Shown here: one piece after another, positions 46,228 through 55,335 of the stretch
Position numbering within the stretch: the first letter of the stretch is position 1
How the letters are laid out: the number at the start of each line of letters is the position of its first letter
Assembly (NCBI RefSeq): GCF_000426865.1
Contig: NZ_AUGE01000019.1
Coordinates: forward strand, 22,752-86,751
Length of the DNA stretch: 64,000 bases
Origin: Citrifermentans bremense R1
GTDB lineage: Bacteria > Desulfobacterota > Desulfuromonadia > Geobacterales > Geobacteraceae
Direction of reading: 5' to 3'
The notes under the pieces: generated by a model
The model's database searches: none
What the model was told of the DNA's origin: nothing
The model's input: only the letters and a program-made list of their open reading frames with translations
Program-made: the position numbers and the translations under genes

Positions 46228-47355
46228 CTAGTACCCCGTCATCTCCAAATATCCCGAACCGCCTGTGCTCCCTCGCACCTCCACCGCCCCTTCCCAATAG
46301 CGGAAACCTGCAGCCAATTCCTGGTCGGCCAAAAGCGGCGCTGCCTCTATATCTATTCCTTGCGACGGTATCTTCATGCGCCAGCCGGAGGGATAGCTGG
46401 CGCCGCTCTTCGGGCTGGTCCAGCGCCGCAACGGCTCAAGTCGGACCTCTTCGCGTTTCAGATGCCTGTAACTGCCGTCGGCACCGACCAGTGTGCCCGC
46501 GGAGAAGGGGTCGCTCCCGCCGTCTTGCCTGCGCAGTTGGTAGTACATGATGTCGCTGCCGTCGGCGAGGTGCAGCGCGAACCAGTCCCAGCCGGCCAGG
46601 TCCTTGTCCAGGGCGCTGGTGCTCCATTCGCGATCGAGCCAGGAGATGCCGGAGACCTTGAAGGCGTCCCGGCCGATCCGGATGGTACCGGAGGTGGCAA
46701 GCCGTGGGATGCTGTAGTAATAGGAGGCGTTTCCGGAAGCAGCGCTCTTTCGGCTGAGCCCCCCTTCCCCGTTGAGTATCACCGGCTTCAGGCTTGCGAG
46801 GTCCAGGTCGATGGCCATGTCGCCATCGGCCGCGGTCAGTTTGACGCTCCACGGCTTTGCCGCCGTCTCCAGGACGGACCAATCTTCCAGGCGCACGACA
46901 AGGGGGCGCCCTCCAGCACCCGCTAGCCCAAGGGCGGCGCGGCTGAAACGCTCGCCGAAGCGGAACCGCTTCCCCTCCACGTCGGTCACGGCGAAATGCG
47001 CCATGAAGACCTCGTTGGTCCCCCAGGCAGACTCCCTCTTCACCGGATGCGGGGTGAGGGCCGATCTGAAGAAGGTGAGCTGGTAGCCGAAGCGGCGCCC
47101 GGAGGCTCCGGTCAGGTTCCCGGTGAAGTACCACCATTCGTTCCTGAACCCATCGTGCGGCCCGTGATCCGCGGGGAAACTGAAGCGCCTTGCCCCCTCG
47201 GCCCTCTTGAACCCCTCTGCCGCACTCCCCCCCAGGGCTTCGTTCAGGCTGTAGGTTTTCTTCACTCCTGGTTCCTTCCCTTTCCGGGCATAAAAGTATC
47301 CGAGAGCAGACAGGAGGGTCACCAAGGCGGCCATGAGGAAATAGAGGCGGCGCAT
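46228..47355 (-). CDS. AttH/CrtC-like lipocalin-type protein, periplasmic
   Basis: The 375-residue protein is anchored or exported by a hydrophobic N-terminus (MRRLYFLMAALVTLLSALGY). The body shows AttH-family hallmarks: HDGFRNEWWYFTGNLTGASG, GYQLTFFRSAL, MAHFAVTD, WLDREWSTSALDKDLAGWDW and YYQLRRQDGG. Related proteins include carotenoid hydratases (CrtC) and a lipocalin-like fold. It is the last gene of a four-gene operon with an ABC ATPase and permease. It starts one base after the permease stop, with GGAGG lying inside that gene. A role in handling a lipid or other exported hydrophobic molecule is inferred. Confidence 0.85.
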   Translation of the reverse strand: MRRLYFLMAALVTLLSALGYFYARKGKEPGVKKTYSLNEALGGSAAEGFKRAEGARRFSFPADHGPHDGFRNEWWYFTGNLTGASGRRFGYQLTFFRSALTPHPVKRESAWGTNEVFMAHFAVTDVEGKRFRFGERFSRAALGLAGAGGRPLVVRLEDWSVLETAAKPWSVKLTAADGDMAIDLDLASLKPVILNGEGGLSRKSAASGNASYYYSIPRLATSGTIRIGRDAFKVSGISWLDREWSTSALDKDLAGWDWFALHLADGSDIMYYQLRRQDGGSDPFSAGTLVGADGSYRHLKREEVRLEPLRRWTSPKSGASYPSGWRMKIPSQGIDIEAAPLLADQELAAGFRYWEGAVEVRGSTGGSGYLEMTGY

Positions 47356-47356
47356 G

Positions 47357-49900
47357 CTAATCCTCCTCCTTCAGGGCCAGCGCGGGAGAGGTGCGGGCGA
47401 TCCTGAGCGACGGGTAGATGCCGGCCAATAGCGCCGCCGACACGGAAAGAAGCATGGCCTGTAACAGGTAGGCGGGATCGATGGATAGCTGCATGGTCCA
47501 GCCGAAGGAGCGCAGGTTCACCACGTAAATGAGGACCAGCGCCTGCAGGATGCCCAGCGGAAGCGACAGCACACCGCCGATGAGCCCGATCAGGAAGGTC
47601 TCGCCGCAGACCACCCCCCAGACCTGACCCGGCGTGAGCCCCACCGCCCGCAGTACCGCCAGCTCCCTCGCGCGCTCCACCTGCATGGCCATGAGCGCGG
47701 AGAGAACCCCGACGAAGGCGACCAGCATGGTGAGTATCCTGAGCACCGAGGTGATGGCGAAGGTGCGGTCGAAGATCTCGACCGTCGCCCGGCGCAGCTC
47801 CGCATTGGAGATGACGTTGATCCTCTCTTCCCCTGCCCTCTCCCGGATCTGTTGCATCAGTGCCGCGACGCGCTGCCCCGGTCCCGCGGTAAAGGACATA
47901 CCATCGACGGAAGGGTCGTTGAAGTTTTCCAGGTACCCCCTGCGGCTCATGATCACGATGCCGGTATCGGTGCCGTAGTCGTAGATGATGGCGGAGACGG
48001 GAAACTGCTTCATCCCGTACCGGGTACGGAGCTCCACCCGGTCGCCGATGCGCACCCGGTGGCGGTAGCTGTACGGCTCGGAGACCAGCACCGAGTATCC
48101 TTCCTGGAAGCTCTTCCAGGCGGCTTTGGGATTCCCCTCCTTGAAGGGATAGCGGGCGAAGGTCGCCTCCGGTACCGAGACGGAAAAGAGCTCGGTCGCC
48201 CCGCCGGCCCCTTCCAGTGAGACCCGACGGGAAAGGGTGAACCCGGCTGTGCCCGGCAATGAGGAGAGACGTTGGACCAGGGCAGGATTAAGCGGAGGCC
48301 GGTAGCGCCCGCCGCTTTTGTCGGCGGAGGTTAGGTAGACGTCGGCCTGCAGCCAGTTGGCCAGCCAATTCTGGACGGTCAGGCGAAAGCCCCCCACCAT
48401 GATCCCGACCCCGATCCCAGCCGAGACGGCCACCACCAGCGCGGCGGTAGCCACACCGGTGCGTGACAGCGAGACCGCCACCCCGCGCGCCGCCATCTTC
48501 CCTATCGACCCGGCTAGCTTCCCCATCGCCGGGCGGAGCGCCCGGGAAAAAGCAAGCAGCGCTGCGGGAACCAGCAGGGTATAGCCCACGATGACGGCGA
48601 AGAGCCCGACAAAGCCACCGGCCACCCCCCCCTGCCGATAAAGGAAAAGCCCGCAGCCGGCCAGCATCAGCAGTACCCCGCCAAGGGTCGCCAGCGGGAC
48701 CAGCTTCCTGTGGCGCGCCTCGATCAGCGAGCGCGACAGGACCGCCCGGGGGGGCGCGCTGGTCGCCTCCAGGGCGGCGGGGACGGCCGCGACGAGCGTC
48801 GCCCCTACGCCGAGCAGAGCCCCCTTCCAAAGCGCCAAGGGGAGCATAGGAACCCTGCGCACCTCCATCACGAAGTACAGGTCGTTGATGGTCCTCGTTA
48901 CCAGGCGCGTCAGTTCGCTTCCCAGGATCTCCCCGCAGAATAGCCCGGCGACGGTGCCTGTCGCGCCGATCAACAGGGCTTCGGCGCAGATCATCAGGAA
49001 GATCTCCCTGCGGCTCACGCCCAGTGCGCGCAGCATGCCGATCAGGCGTCTTCTGCGGATCACCGAAAAGGTCATGGTGTTGTAGATGAGGAACATGCCG
49101 ACAACGAGGGCCAAAAGGCTCAAGGCGGTGAGGTTGAGGCGGAAGGCGCGGGTCATCTTCTCCATCGCTCCTGCGCGGGCGCCGGCGGGGACGATGCCGG
49201 CCTCGGGGGGGAGCACGGCGCCCAACTGCCGCAGCACGTTCTCCCCTTCCCTCCCCTCGGGCAGGACCAGGTCGATGCGTGACAGGCGTCCGGTACTGTT
49301 GAGGATCTCCTGGGCGGTGGCGATGTCGCTCACCAGGACGGAAGCAAGGGCGACCCCGCTCACCTCGTCTGGCGGCTCGATGTATCCCGCCAGGATCAGT
49401 TGGCGCCTCGCCCCGGCGACGTCCACGGCCAAGCTCTGTCCGCGCGCGAGCCCGAGCTCCGTGGCGCTGCGGCGCAGCATGAGTACGGTGCCGGGGCGCC
49501 CCATGAGCTTGGGCAGGATCTCCTTGTCGGTGAAACGGGAACTGAAGGAGCGGATGGGGGATTCTGAGAAGGGATCGACGCCGATGAGCTGGAAGGTCCT
49601 CCCGGGCTGCCCTGCAAGCTGGAGGTTCCCGGTCACCACGGGAGCAGCGGCGCGGAAACGGAGGTTGACCTTTATGGTGCGGAAAAGCTGTTCCGGGAGC
49701 CCGGAAGGTCCGCCGACTATCTGGTGGGTGGCGCGCCCGGCGACAGTCTCCGCGGCGATCTGGAAGGCGCGCTGGGCGGCCTGGTTGGCGTGGTCGACGG
49801 CGGTGACCACGGCGACGCCGAGGGCTACTCCCAAGACCGCCAGCACTGTGAGCCAGGGATGGCGAAGCACGTTGCGCACCCCGGCCCGCCAAAGGATCAC
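47357..49900 (-). CDS. Large FtsX-family ABC permease with two FtsX domains
   Basis: The 847-residue inner-membrane protein has an N-terminal helix (WLTVLAVLGVALGVAVVTAV), a periplasmic part, three central helices including TALSLLALVVGMFLIYNTMT, further helices, a second periplasmic part, and three C-terminal helices with RARELAVLRAVGLTPGQVWG. Two FtsX modules in one chain resemble YbbP/DevC-type permeases, with one polypeptide serving as both halves. The start overlaps the ATPase stop by four bases. In this context it may extract or export a lipid-like compound together with the AttH-like product. Confidence 0.92.
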   Translation of the reverse strand: MILWRAGVRNVLRHPWLTVLAVLGVALGVAVVTAVDHANQAAQRAFQIAAETVAGRATHQIVGGPSGLPEQLFRTIKVNLRFRAAAPVVTGNLQLAGQPGRTFQLIGVDPFSESPIRSFSSRFTDKEILPKLMGRPGTVLMLRRSATELGLARGQSLAVDVAGARRQLILAGYIEPPDEVSGVALASVLVSDIATAQEILNSTGRLSRIDLVLPEGREGENVLRQLGAVLPPEAGIVPAGARAGAMEKMTRAFRLNLTALSLLALVVGMFLIYNTMTFSVIRRRRLIGMLRALGVSRREIFLMICAEALLIGATGTVAGLFCGEILGSELTRLVTRTINDLYFVMEVRRVPMLPLALWKGALLGVGATLVAAVPAALEATSAPPRAVLSRSLIEARHRKLVPLATLGGVLLMLAGCGLFLYRQGGVAGGFVGLFAVIVGYTLLVPAALLAFSRALRPAMGKLAGSIGKMAARGVAVSLSRTGVATAALVVAVSAGIGVGIMVGGFRLTVQNWLANWLQADVYLTSADKSGGRYRPPLNPALVQRLSSLPGTAGFTLSRRVSLEGAGGATELFSVSVPEATFARYPFKEGNPKAAWKSFQEGYSVLVSEPYSYRHRVRIGDRVELRTRYGMKQFPVSAIIYDYGTDTGIVIMSRRGYLENFNDPSVDGMSFTAGPGQRVAALMQQIRERAGEERINVISNAELRRATVEIFDRTFAITSVLRILTMLVAFVGVLSALMAMQVERARELAVLRAVGLTPGQVWGVVCGETFLIGLIGGVLSLPLGILQALVLIYVVNLRSFGWTMQLSIDPAYLLQAMLLSVSAALLAGIYPSLRIARTSPALALKEED

Positions 49901-50601
49901 GGCTTACCCCCGGCGCGGCACCCCGCCTCGACCAGGAGACCGTTCTCGATGGTGAGCACCCGGTCGGCCAGGGTCGCGACCTCGGCGCTGTGGGTCACCA
50001 GCACCAGCGTCGTCTTGCTCTCCCTTAACAGGCGCTGGAAAAGGTCGAGCACCTGCCGGCCGGTTTCGGCGTCTAGGTTGCCGGTCGGCTCGTCGGCCAG
50101 CACCAGCTTGGGCCGGTGCACCAGGGCGCGTGCCACGGCAACGCGCTGCTGCTCGCCGCCGGACAACCGGTCCGGAAAGCTCGCCGCGCGGTCCGCGAGT
50201 CCCACCTGCTCCAGCAGGTCGCGCGCCAATTTATCGTGTTCTGGGTTGAGGAGGCCGGCCAGCTCCAGGGGGAGCAGGACGTTTTCCAGGACGGTCAGGG
50301 TGGGGATGAGGTTGTAAAACTGGAAGACGAAGCCGATGCTGCTGCGCCGGAACAGGGTCCGCTCGCGTTCGCTCTGGCGGTTCAGGGGGTGACCCGCCAC
50401 CAGCACTTCACCCGAGTCGGGAAGGTCGATGCCGCTTAACAGGTTGAGCAGGGTTGATTTGCCCGAGCCGCTGCGCCCTAATAGAAAGAGCCACTCGCCC
50501 GGTTCCACGGCAAGATAGGCGTTACGGAAAACCACCCGCTCCCGCTCCCCCTCCTGGAACGATTTGCATATCCCGGTCAGCTCGATGATCGGATCGGCCA
50601 C
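49897..50601 (-). CDS. ABC transporter ATP-binding protein (FtsX-coupled)
   Basis: ATP-binding partner of the large permease, LolD-like. GTG 50599-50601 is preferred (AAGGA six bases upstream, VADPIIELTGICKSFQEGER); an ATG 24 codons further lies in the neighbour's tail. The 234 residues have Walker A GRSGSGKSTLL, signature LSGGEQQRVAVARAL, Walker [16 protein letters not shown] and LVTHSAEVATLAD. It starts ten bases after the stop of the unknown periplasmic gene. Confidence 0.92.
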   Translation of the reverse strand: MADPIIELTGICKSFQEGERERVVFRNAYLAVEPGEWLFLLGRSGSGKSTLLNLLSGIDLPDSGEVLVAGHPLNRQSERERTLFRRSSIGFVFQFYNLIPTLTVLENVLLPLELAGLLNPEHDKLARDLLEQVGLADRAASFPDRLSGGEQQRVAVARALVHRPKLVLADEPTGNLDAETGRQVLDLFQRLLRESKTTLVLVTHSAEVATLADRVLTIENGLLVEAGCRAGGKP

Positions 50602-50611
50602 GAAAAATCCT

Positions 50612-51541
50612 TCAATTGCCCAGTTTTTTTTGCAGCTCCACCTGCCGGTTATGTTCCATCCTCTTGGCGGCAAGGTAGCTGCTCTTGTCGTTTTCCTTCA
50701 GTTGCTTGGGGTACTTCGCCGTCAGGTCGTACCAGCGGTTGATGCGCTGCTCGAAGCGCTGGTTCTCGGGGTAATTGAGGGTGTCGAGATAGGTCTGCAG
50801 GGCAAGGTAATAGCGCATGGTGTTTCGTTCCACGGCCCCCCTCGCCCCCTCGACGAGATGCTGCTCCCCTCCCTTATCGGTGACCTCGCTGAACCCGACC
50901 TTGCCGCGCGCCAAGGTAGAAAAATACCCGTTCATCGCCAAGCGCGCGACGGTGCCCTGGCTGTAGGTGTAGCTGAAGTGAAGCAGCGTCGTTGCGCCGC
51001 CGAGAGGAACGGCCTGCAAGACTATGCGGTGGTCCTTGGTCCTGAACGGCCCTTCCTCCGCCTCCAGCCTCACCTCAAGGAAACGGGGCGTCTGCGAGAC
51101 GAGCGTGAATGCGAACTTTAGCGGGTAGGCGTCTGAGGGGGGCTGGTAGTATTTCCGGCCGCTGTACAGGGTGACCTGCTGCGGGTTGGTACTGGCCTTG
51201 AAGGTGCAGGCCTTGATGTTGAGATGAAGAGAGGTGATGTCGCACCAGCTGGCCGGGGACTGCAACGCCTCCCTTGCGGTCTCGAAGGGATGCGGGACCA
51301 CCCCGTACATGTCGACGCGCACCTTCCCTTCGGAGTCGGTGGATTCCAGGTAGATGGGGGCGCCGAACTGGTTCTTCTCCAGCTTGTCCTTTAAGGAGGA
51401 GTACTTAGCCAGGAGGGCTCGTTCCGCGTCGCTCCCCGGTTCCGCTCCCCAGCCGGAGGCGGCGGATAAAACCAGTGCCAGCGCAAGGACGCCGGCGGCG
51501 ATCCTGGCAGAGAGTAACTGTCCTATGCGTTCGCGTTTCAT
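50612..51541 (-). CDS. Periplasmic protein of unknown function, first gene of the AttH-ABC operon
   Basis: The 309-residue protein carries a signal peptide (MKRERIGQLLSARIAAGVLA, cleavage after SGWGA around residue 33). The mature part contains KVRVDMYGVVPHPFETAREA and LHLNIKACTFKASTNPQQVT. A beta-rich middle follows (LLHFSYTYSQGTVARLAMNG), then a helical C-terminus (YYLALQTYLDTLNYPENQRF). I do not recognise a family; it could fold like a START- or polyketide-cyclase-type lipid-binding protein. It is cotranscribed with the ABC ATPase, permease and AttH-like gene. Confidence 0.75.
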   Translation of the reverse strand: MKRERIGQLLSARIAAGVLALALVLSAASGWGAEPGSDAERALLAKYSSLKDKLEKNQFGAPIYLESTDSEGKVRVDMYGVVPHPFETAREALQSPASWCDITSLHLNIKACTFKASTNPQQVTLYSGRKYYQPPSDAYPLKFAFTLVSQTPRFLEVRLEAEEGPFRTKDHRIVLQAVPLGGATTLLHFSYTYSQGTVARLAMNGYFSTLARGKVGFSEVTDKGGEQHLVEGARGAVERNTMRYYLALQTYLDTLNYPENQRFEQRINRWYDLTAKYPKQLKENDKSSYLAAKRMEHNRQVELQKKLGN

Positions 51542-51641
51542 ATGACAATACCTCCGGCCGGTCGGCGCCTTATGCTGCTGAGCATGCCGCCCGTGCAGAT
51601 GCAGTTGGTGAGGTGAAATTTCCGGAAGAGGGAGCTGTCTG

Positions 51642-52709
51642 TCAGGGGGCGTCGCCGCCGTATTCGATCGATCCCGGTTCGGCTACGACATCATCCCAGA
51701 TGCTGAACAGGACCGCGAAAATCACCGGCCCCACGATCAGCCCGAGGACCCCCATGATCACCATGCCGCAGATGGCCCCGACGACGACGGCCAGGACCGA
51801 GACGTCGCTGGAGGCGCCGACGGCTAGCGGCCGGATGGCGTTATCGGCCAGACCCACGAAGAGGATGCACCAAAGGGCAAGAAGGACGGCGGTAAGATAG
51901 GAGCCCTGGATCGCGATAAGCGCAGCCAGCGGCACCCAGACGACGCCTGTGCCGACCACCGGAACCAAAGCGGCGATGGCGGTGAGAGCGCCGCAAAAGA
52001 TCGGTGCGGGAACGCCGGCGACCCAGTAGCCGAGACCTGCGATGACCCCCTGGGTGGCGCAGGTCAGCAGGGTGCCGACGGTGACGGCCGTGGTGATGGA
52101 ACGGATCTGGGCCGCGTAGTGCTGCGCCCTGCGCGGGTCTGGGGCGAGCTTTCCGATGCAGACCGAGACCGCCCGCTCTCCGTCGCGGTAAACGAAGAAA
52201 AGCAGGAACAGGGCGACCAGCAGGGTGAAAATGAGATCGAAAAGGTTGCGGACCATGTCGGTGGCGGTGTTGAGTACGATGGTCGAAGCGCTGGAGGCGG
52301 CCTTTCGGCCGATCCCGGCCAGGTCGATGCCGAACCTCTGCACCAGGCCCATGATCCGGTCGTAGAACGGCAACTGGCTCAGCGCTCCGCCTCCGGTCTT
52401 GCTGAAATCCTGAACCAGTTGCTCGACCTGGCGGTACCAGTCGGGGGCGCTGACGGCGGCCGTCACCACCAGCCAGGTCGCGGGAAGCACCAGGCACAGG
52501 CTCACCGCCAGCACCATCAGTCCGGATGCACGACCGGCACGCTCGGGAAAGCGCTTGAGGATCCTGTTGTAGTGGGGCATGGTGGCGATGCCGATGATGA
52601 GGGCCCAGGCGAGGGGCTTAAGTATGGGGATGGCGAGCAGGACGATGAGAGCTATGGCAGCTATGGTCAAAAAGGCGGCGAGAATGCTGAAATAGGTTTT
52701 TTTATCCAT
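51642..52709 (-). CDS. AI-2E (PerM/TqsA) family membrane protein
   Basis: The 355-residue polytopic protein shows the family layout: N-terminal helices (ILAAFLTIAAIALIVLLAIP), a long amphipathic periplasmic segment, then VGTLLTCATQGVIAGLGYWV and GVVWVPLAALIAI, with GLIVGPVIFAVLFSIWDD at the end. Members export autoinducer-2 or Na+/H+, and many have no known substrate. It starts after GGGGGAG. The next gene downstream starts 101 bases later, so it is probably its own unit. Confidence 0.9.
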   Translation of the reverse strand: MDKKTYFSILAAFLTIAAIALIVLLAIPILKPLAWALIIGIATMPHYNRILKRFPERAGRASGLMVLAVSLCLVLPATWLVVTAAVSAPDWYRQVEQLVQDFSKTGGGALSQLPFYDRIMGLVQRFGIDLAGIGRKAASSASTIVLNTATDMVRNLFDLIFTLLVALFLLFFVYRDGERAVSVCIGKLAPDPRRAQHYAAQIRSITTAVTVGTLLTCATQGVIAGLGYWVAGVPAPIFCGALTAIAALVPVVGTGVVWVPLAALIAIQGSYLTAVLLALWCILFVGLADNAIRPLAVGASSDVSVLAVVVGAICGMVIMGVLGLIVGPVIFAVLFSIWDDVVAEPGSIEYGGDAP

Positions 52710-52843
52710 TGGTCTCCCCCTGTAGCAGGACTGGCATAGGATATCAGGATTGCCGCGGAATGCACGGGAAGTGCCCGGGTGGACAGCTGGTAAGCGGCAG
52801 GCGGCGCGGGGTTGTTGCCACCGCCTGCCGGAGAAGGAATCAT

Positions 52844-53122
52844 TCAGCGAGGTGTCTCGATCTTGCGCCCCTTTTCGGGGGCGGCGGGGCGTTGCACCCC
52901 TTCAGGCTGCAGCGACTGCTCGGTCTGGAACGGCTGGCGGTCGTTGCGCTCGTTCTGGAGCGTCGGCGCTTCTTCCACCACCTTCCACTGTTTTCCTACC
53001 GGTACGGAAAGTTCCTTCGGTTGGGCCACATGAGGAGCGGCCGGATCGTGTGCCTCATAAAGGGCGCAGCCACTGGTAAATGAAAGGCAGGCGATGAGTA
53101 TTGCTGTACCGGCATATTTCAT
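52844..53122 (-). CDS. Small putative lipoprotein, 92 residues
   Basis: The start at 53120-53122 follows AGGAGAAAGAGTC. MKYAGTAILIACLSFTSGC is a lipoprotein signal with lipobox TSGC, lipidation at Cys19. The mature part is hydrophilic, proline-rich and low-complexity (NERNDRQPFQTEQSLQPEGV, RPAAPEKGRK), so it is probably disordered. No family was recognised. Its stop lies 134 bases upstream of the AI-2E gene. Confidence 0.72.
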   Translation of the reverse strand: MKYAGTAILIACLSFTSGCALYEAHDPAAPHVAQPKELSVPVGKQWKVVEEAPTLQNERNDRQPFQTEQSLQPEGVQRPAAPEKGRKIETPR

Positions 53123-53287
53123 GACTCTTTCTCCTAATACCTTGGTTGCCCCGTGAGCCGAATCGAACTGGCAGGTGCAATCATTCTCAATGACGGTTGC
53201 ACCTAAGCTTAACAAATTATAGGCACAATTGACAGTTCGGAATTTCGGAATACTGCCGCTTCGCCCGAAATAATCCCGCTATGACAG

Positions 53288-53983
53288 TTACAGCGACTTG
53301 AACTCAGTCAGGGGGAGCACCGAAAGGCCGGTTAGATCCGGCTTCAGTGTCGACTCCTCCACAGTCGCGTTCAGCTGCGGTTCGTCGAAGACGATGCGGA
53401 CCTTGGCGCCGTAGCGGTTCTGTACCTCTACCGACTCGGGAAAGGCAACCCCTTCGATACTTTGATAGTTCCGGTAGGAGACCTGGTCCCCTTCGCTTGA
53501 GACCTTGCGCTCCAGCATGCCGTTCTTGTCGAATTGGTAGCTCACCCCTGAGACCTGCACCGTTTCTCCGGCGGCGGGCGCGGGGACGGGGAAAGGCGCA
53601 GGCGCCATCACCCACTTGAGGAGGTCCACGCTCTTCAATACGCTGTTGTCGGGAAGTTCCGAGACAAGCCCGGTATAGGCGACGCGGCGGTCGGGGACCA
53701 CGCAGGTGAAGCGGTCGTTTTCGCTGAACGCCTCCAGCACCGTCTGCCCGAAGGGGGTGAGCAGCACCAGGTGAAAGAGCGCCGGGGCCTGGTAGGCGAG
53801 ATACCCGCGCCCACCGGTACTCTGCGTGCCGGCGCTGACGGAGATGGATATGGAGGATTGGACCGTCTCAACGGTGCGTCCCGGGACGAGCCCGGTGAGC
53901 GGTTTTTGGGCAGTGGCGCAGCCGGAGAGAAGCGCCGGCAGCAACAGTAGGGAAAATAAGGCATTTCGGACGAAAAAGGACAT
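53288..53983 (-). CDS. Outer-membrane lipoprotein, LolB/DUF4292-like
   Basis: The 231-residue lipoprotein has the signal MSFFVRNALFSLLLLPALLS followed by GC, lipidation at Cys22. The body is a beta-barrel-like fold with alternating hydrophobic strands: GGRGYLAYQAPALFHLVLLT, the LTPFGQTVLEAFSENDRFTC strand pair, and YQFDKNGMLERK. These recall LolB-like or DUF4292 lipoproteins that bind acyl chains. It lies just downstream of the MFS gene (45-base gap) on the same strand, after the ligase fusion gene, and could belong to one lipid-related transcript. Confidence 0.72.
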   Translation of the reverse strand: MSFFVRNALFSLLLLPALLSGCATAQKPLTGLVPGRTVETVQSSISISVSAGTQSTGGRGYLAYQAPALFHLVLLTPFGQTVLEAFSENDRFTCVVPDRRVAYTGLVSELPDNSVLKSVDLLKWVMAPAPFPVPAPAAGETVQVSGVSYQFDKNGMLERKVSSEGDQVSYRNYQSIEGVAFPESVEVQNRYGAKVRIVFDEPQLNATVEESTLKPDLTGLSVLPLTEFKSL

Positions 53984-54028
53984 GCAAACCTCGCTAAGGC
54001 ATGGGGATTTTATCGGAACAGGTCAGTT

Positions 54029-55270
54029 TCATGGCTCGGCCTGCGCCATGTCGTGCGCCACGTACCTGCCGCAGACAAAGCAGAGCACCCCGGCCAGCGC
54101 CATCACCAGCGGCGTGGAGAGAAGCGCGAGCCTCAGCCCCCACTGGTCGGAGAGCCACCCAAGCATCGACGGCGAGACGGCGTCGCCCAGGGCGTGGATA
54201 AAGAAGATGTTCGCCGCGAAAGCCATGGCGCGCACGGCAGGGCGCGTCACGTTGATGATCACCGTGTTGAGCGGCCCGGTGTTAAGGAAGAGGAAAAACT
54301 CGGCCACGAAGATGGCGGCCATGCAGACCGGGAGCGCCGGCGCCATGATGGCCCAGGCGGCGAAAGGGGCGCCGATGAAGAAGCCCCATCCCGAAACGAG
54401 CAGGTACCCCTTGCTGCTCTTTTTCTGCCAGCGGTCCCCGAGCCACCCCCCGGCCAGGGTCCCCAGTATCCCCGCCAGCACCGTGGTGGCGCCGAAGAGC
54501 GTGTTGGCCTTCTCGACGTCCAGGGCATGCACCCGGAACAGGAAGGTGGGGATCCACTGCGCCAGCCCCCCTATGGCGAAGGTCATGGCCGCCATGGCGA
54601 GGGTGTTGGTGACGAAGGCGCGGTTTCTGAAGAGCTGGAGGTAGGCAGCCATCCCCTTTTCCTCGGCGACCTCCTCACTCGAGCGGTCCCCCCCGCGCTC
54701 CGGTGTGCGCAAAAACCAAAGCGGCAGCGCCAGGAGCATGCCCGGCAGGCCCACCATGAGGAAGGCGGCATGCCAGCCGAAACGGTGCCCCAGGACACCC
54801 CCCAGGAGGTAGCCCATCGCGCTCCCCACGGGAATAGCCACGTAAAACCAGGAAAGGATGCGGCCGCGCTGATCCTTCGGGAAGAAGTCGGCGATGAGCC
54901 CCGGGGACACGGTTCCGAAGCTTGCCTCCCCTACCCCGACGGTGGCCCGCGCCGCAAGAAGCGTGCGGTAGCCGGGCGCGAAGCCGGCGAGCACGGTGGC
55001 CAGGCTCCAGACGACGACGCCGGACGAGGCGAGCTTGACCCGGTCCCAGTGGTCCCCAAGCCAGCCGAAGACCGGGGCGATGACCATGTAGCTCAGCATG
55101 AAGGCGCTGCCGAGAAGCCCCAGTTCGGTGTCGCTTATATTGAGGTCCGCCTTGATCAGGGGGAATACCGCGAAGAGAACCTGCCGGTCGATGTAGTTGA
55201 GCAGGTTGACCGCCAGGAGCAGTCCCAGCGCGTATCTTCGGTAGGAAAGAGGGATCTGTTCTGCCTGCAT
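54029..55270 (-). CDS. MFS transporter (spinster/ACS-like)
   Basis: The 413-residue secondary transporter has 12 helices. It opens with RRYALGLLLAVNLLNYIDRQ, continues with the motif A-like loop GWLGDHWDRVKLASSGVVVW, and has RATVGVGEASFGTVSPGLIA in helix 4-5. Such proteins (Spns-like) carry lysolipids, organic anions or drugs, and the substrate is not decided. The start lies 65 bases after the stop of the ligase-acyltransferase gene, so the two may form an operon with the LolB-like lipoprotein downstream. Confidence 0.88.
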   Translation of the reverse strand: MQAEQIPLSYRRYALGLLLAVNLLNYIDRQVLFAVFPLIKADLNISDTELGLLGSAFMLSYMVIAPVFGWLGDHWDRVKLASSGVVVWSLATVLAGFAPGYRTLLAARATVGVGEASFGTVSPGLIADFFPKDQRGRILSWFYVAIPVGSAMGYLLGGVLGHRFGWHAAFLMVGLPGMLLALPLWFLRTPERGGDRSSEEVAEEKGMAAYLQLFRNRAFVTNTLAMAAMTFAIGGLAQWIPTFLFRVHALDVEKANTLFGATTVLAGILGTLAGGWLGDRWQKKSSKGYLLVSGWGFFIGAPFAAWAIMAPALPVCMAAIFVAEFFLFLNTGPLNTVIINVTRPAVRAMAFAANIFFIHALGDAVSPSMLGWLSDQWGLRLALLSTPLVMALAGVLCFVCGRYVAHDMAQAEP

Positions 55271-55335
55271 CCGTTTTCATCCTCCATTACTGACTTGCAT
55301 AACATCCGGGGCAGGCGCCCCGGCAGGCGAGTGGT

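Noticed and set aside
48288..49892. 534-codon minus-strand frame within the large permease
   Set aside because: Out-of-phase shadow: Arg/Gly/His-rich with no membrane helices, while the permease frame has clear FtsX helices.
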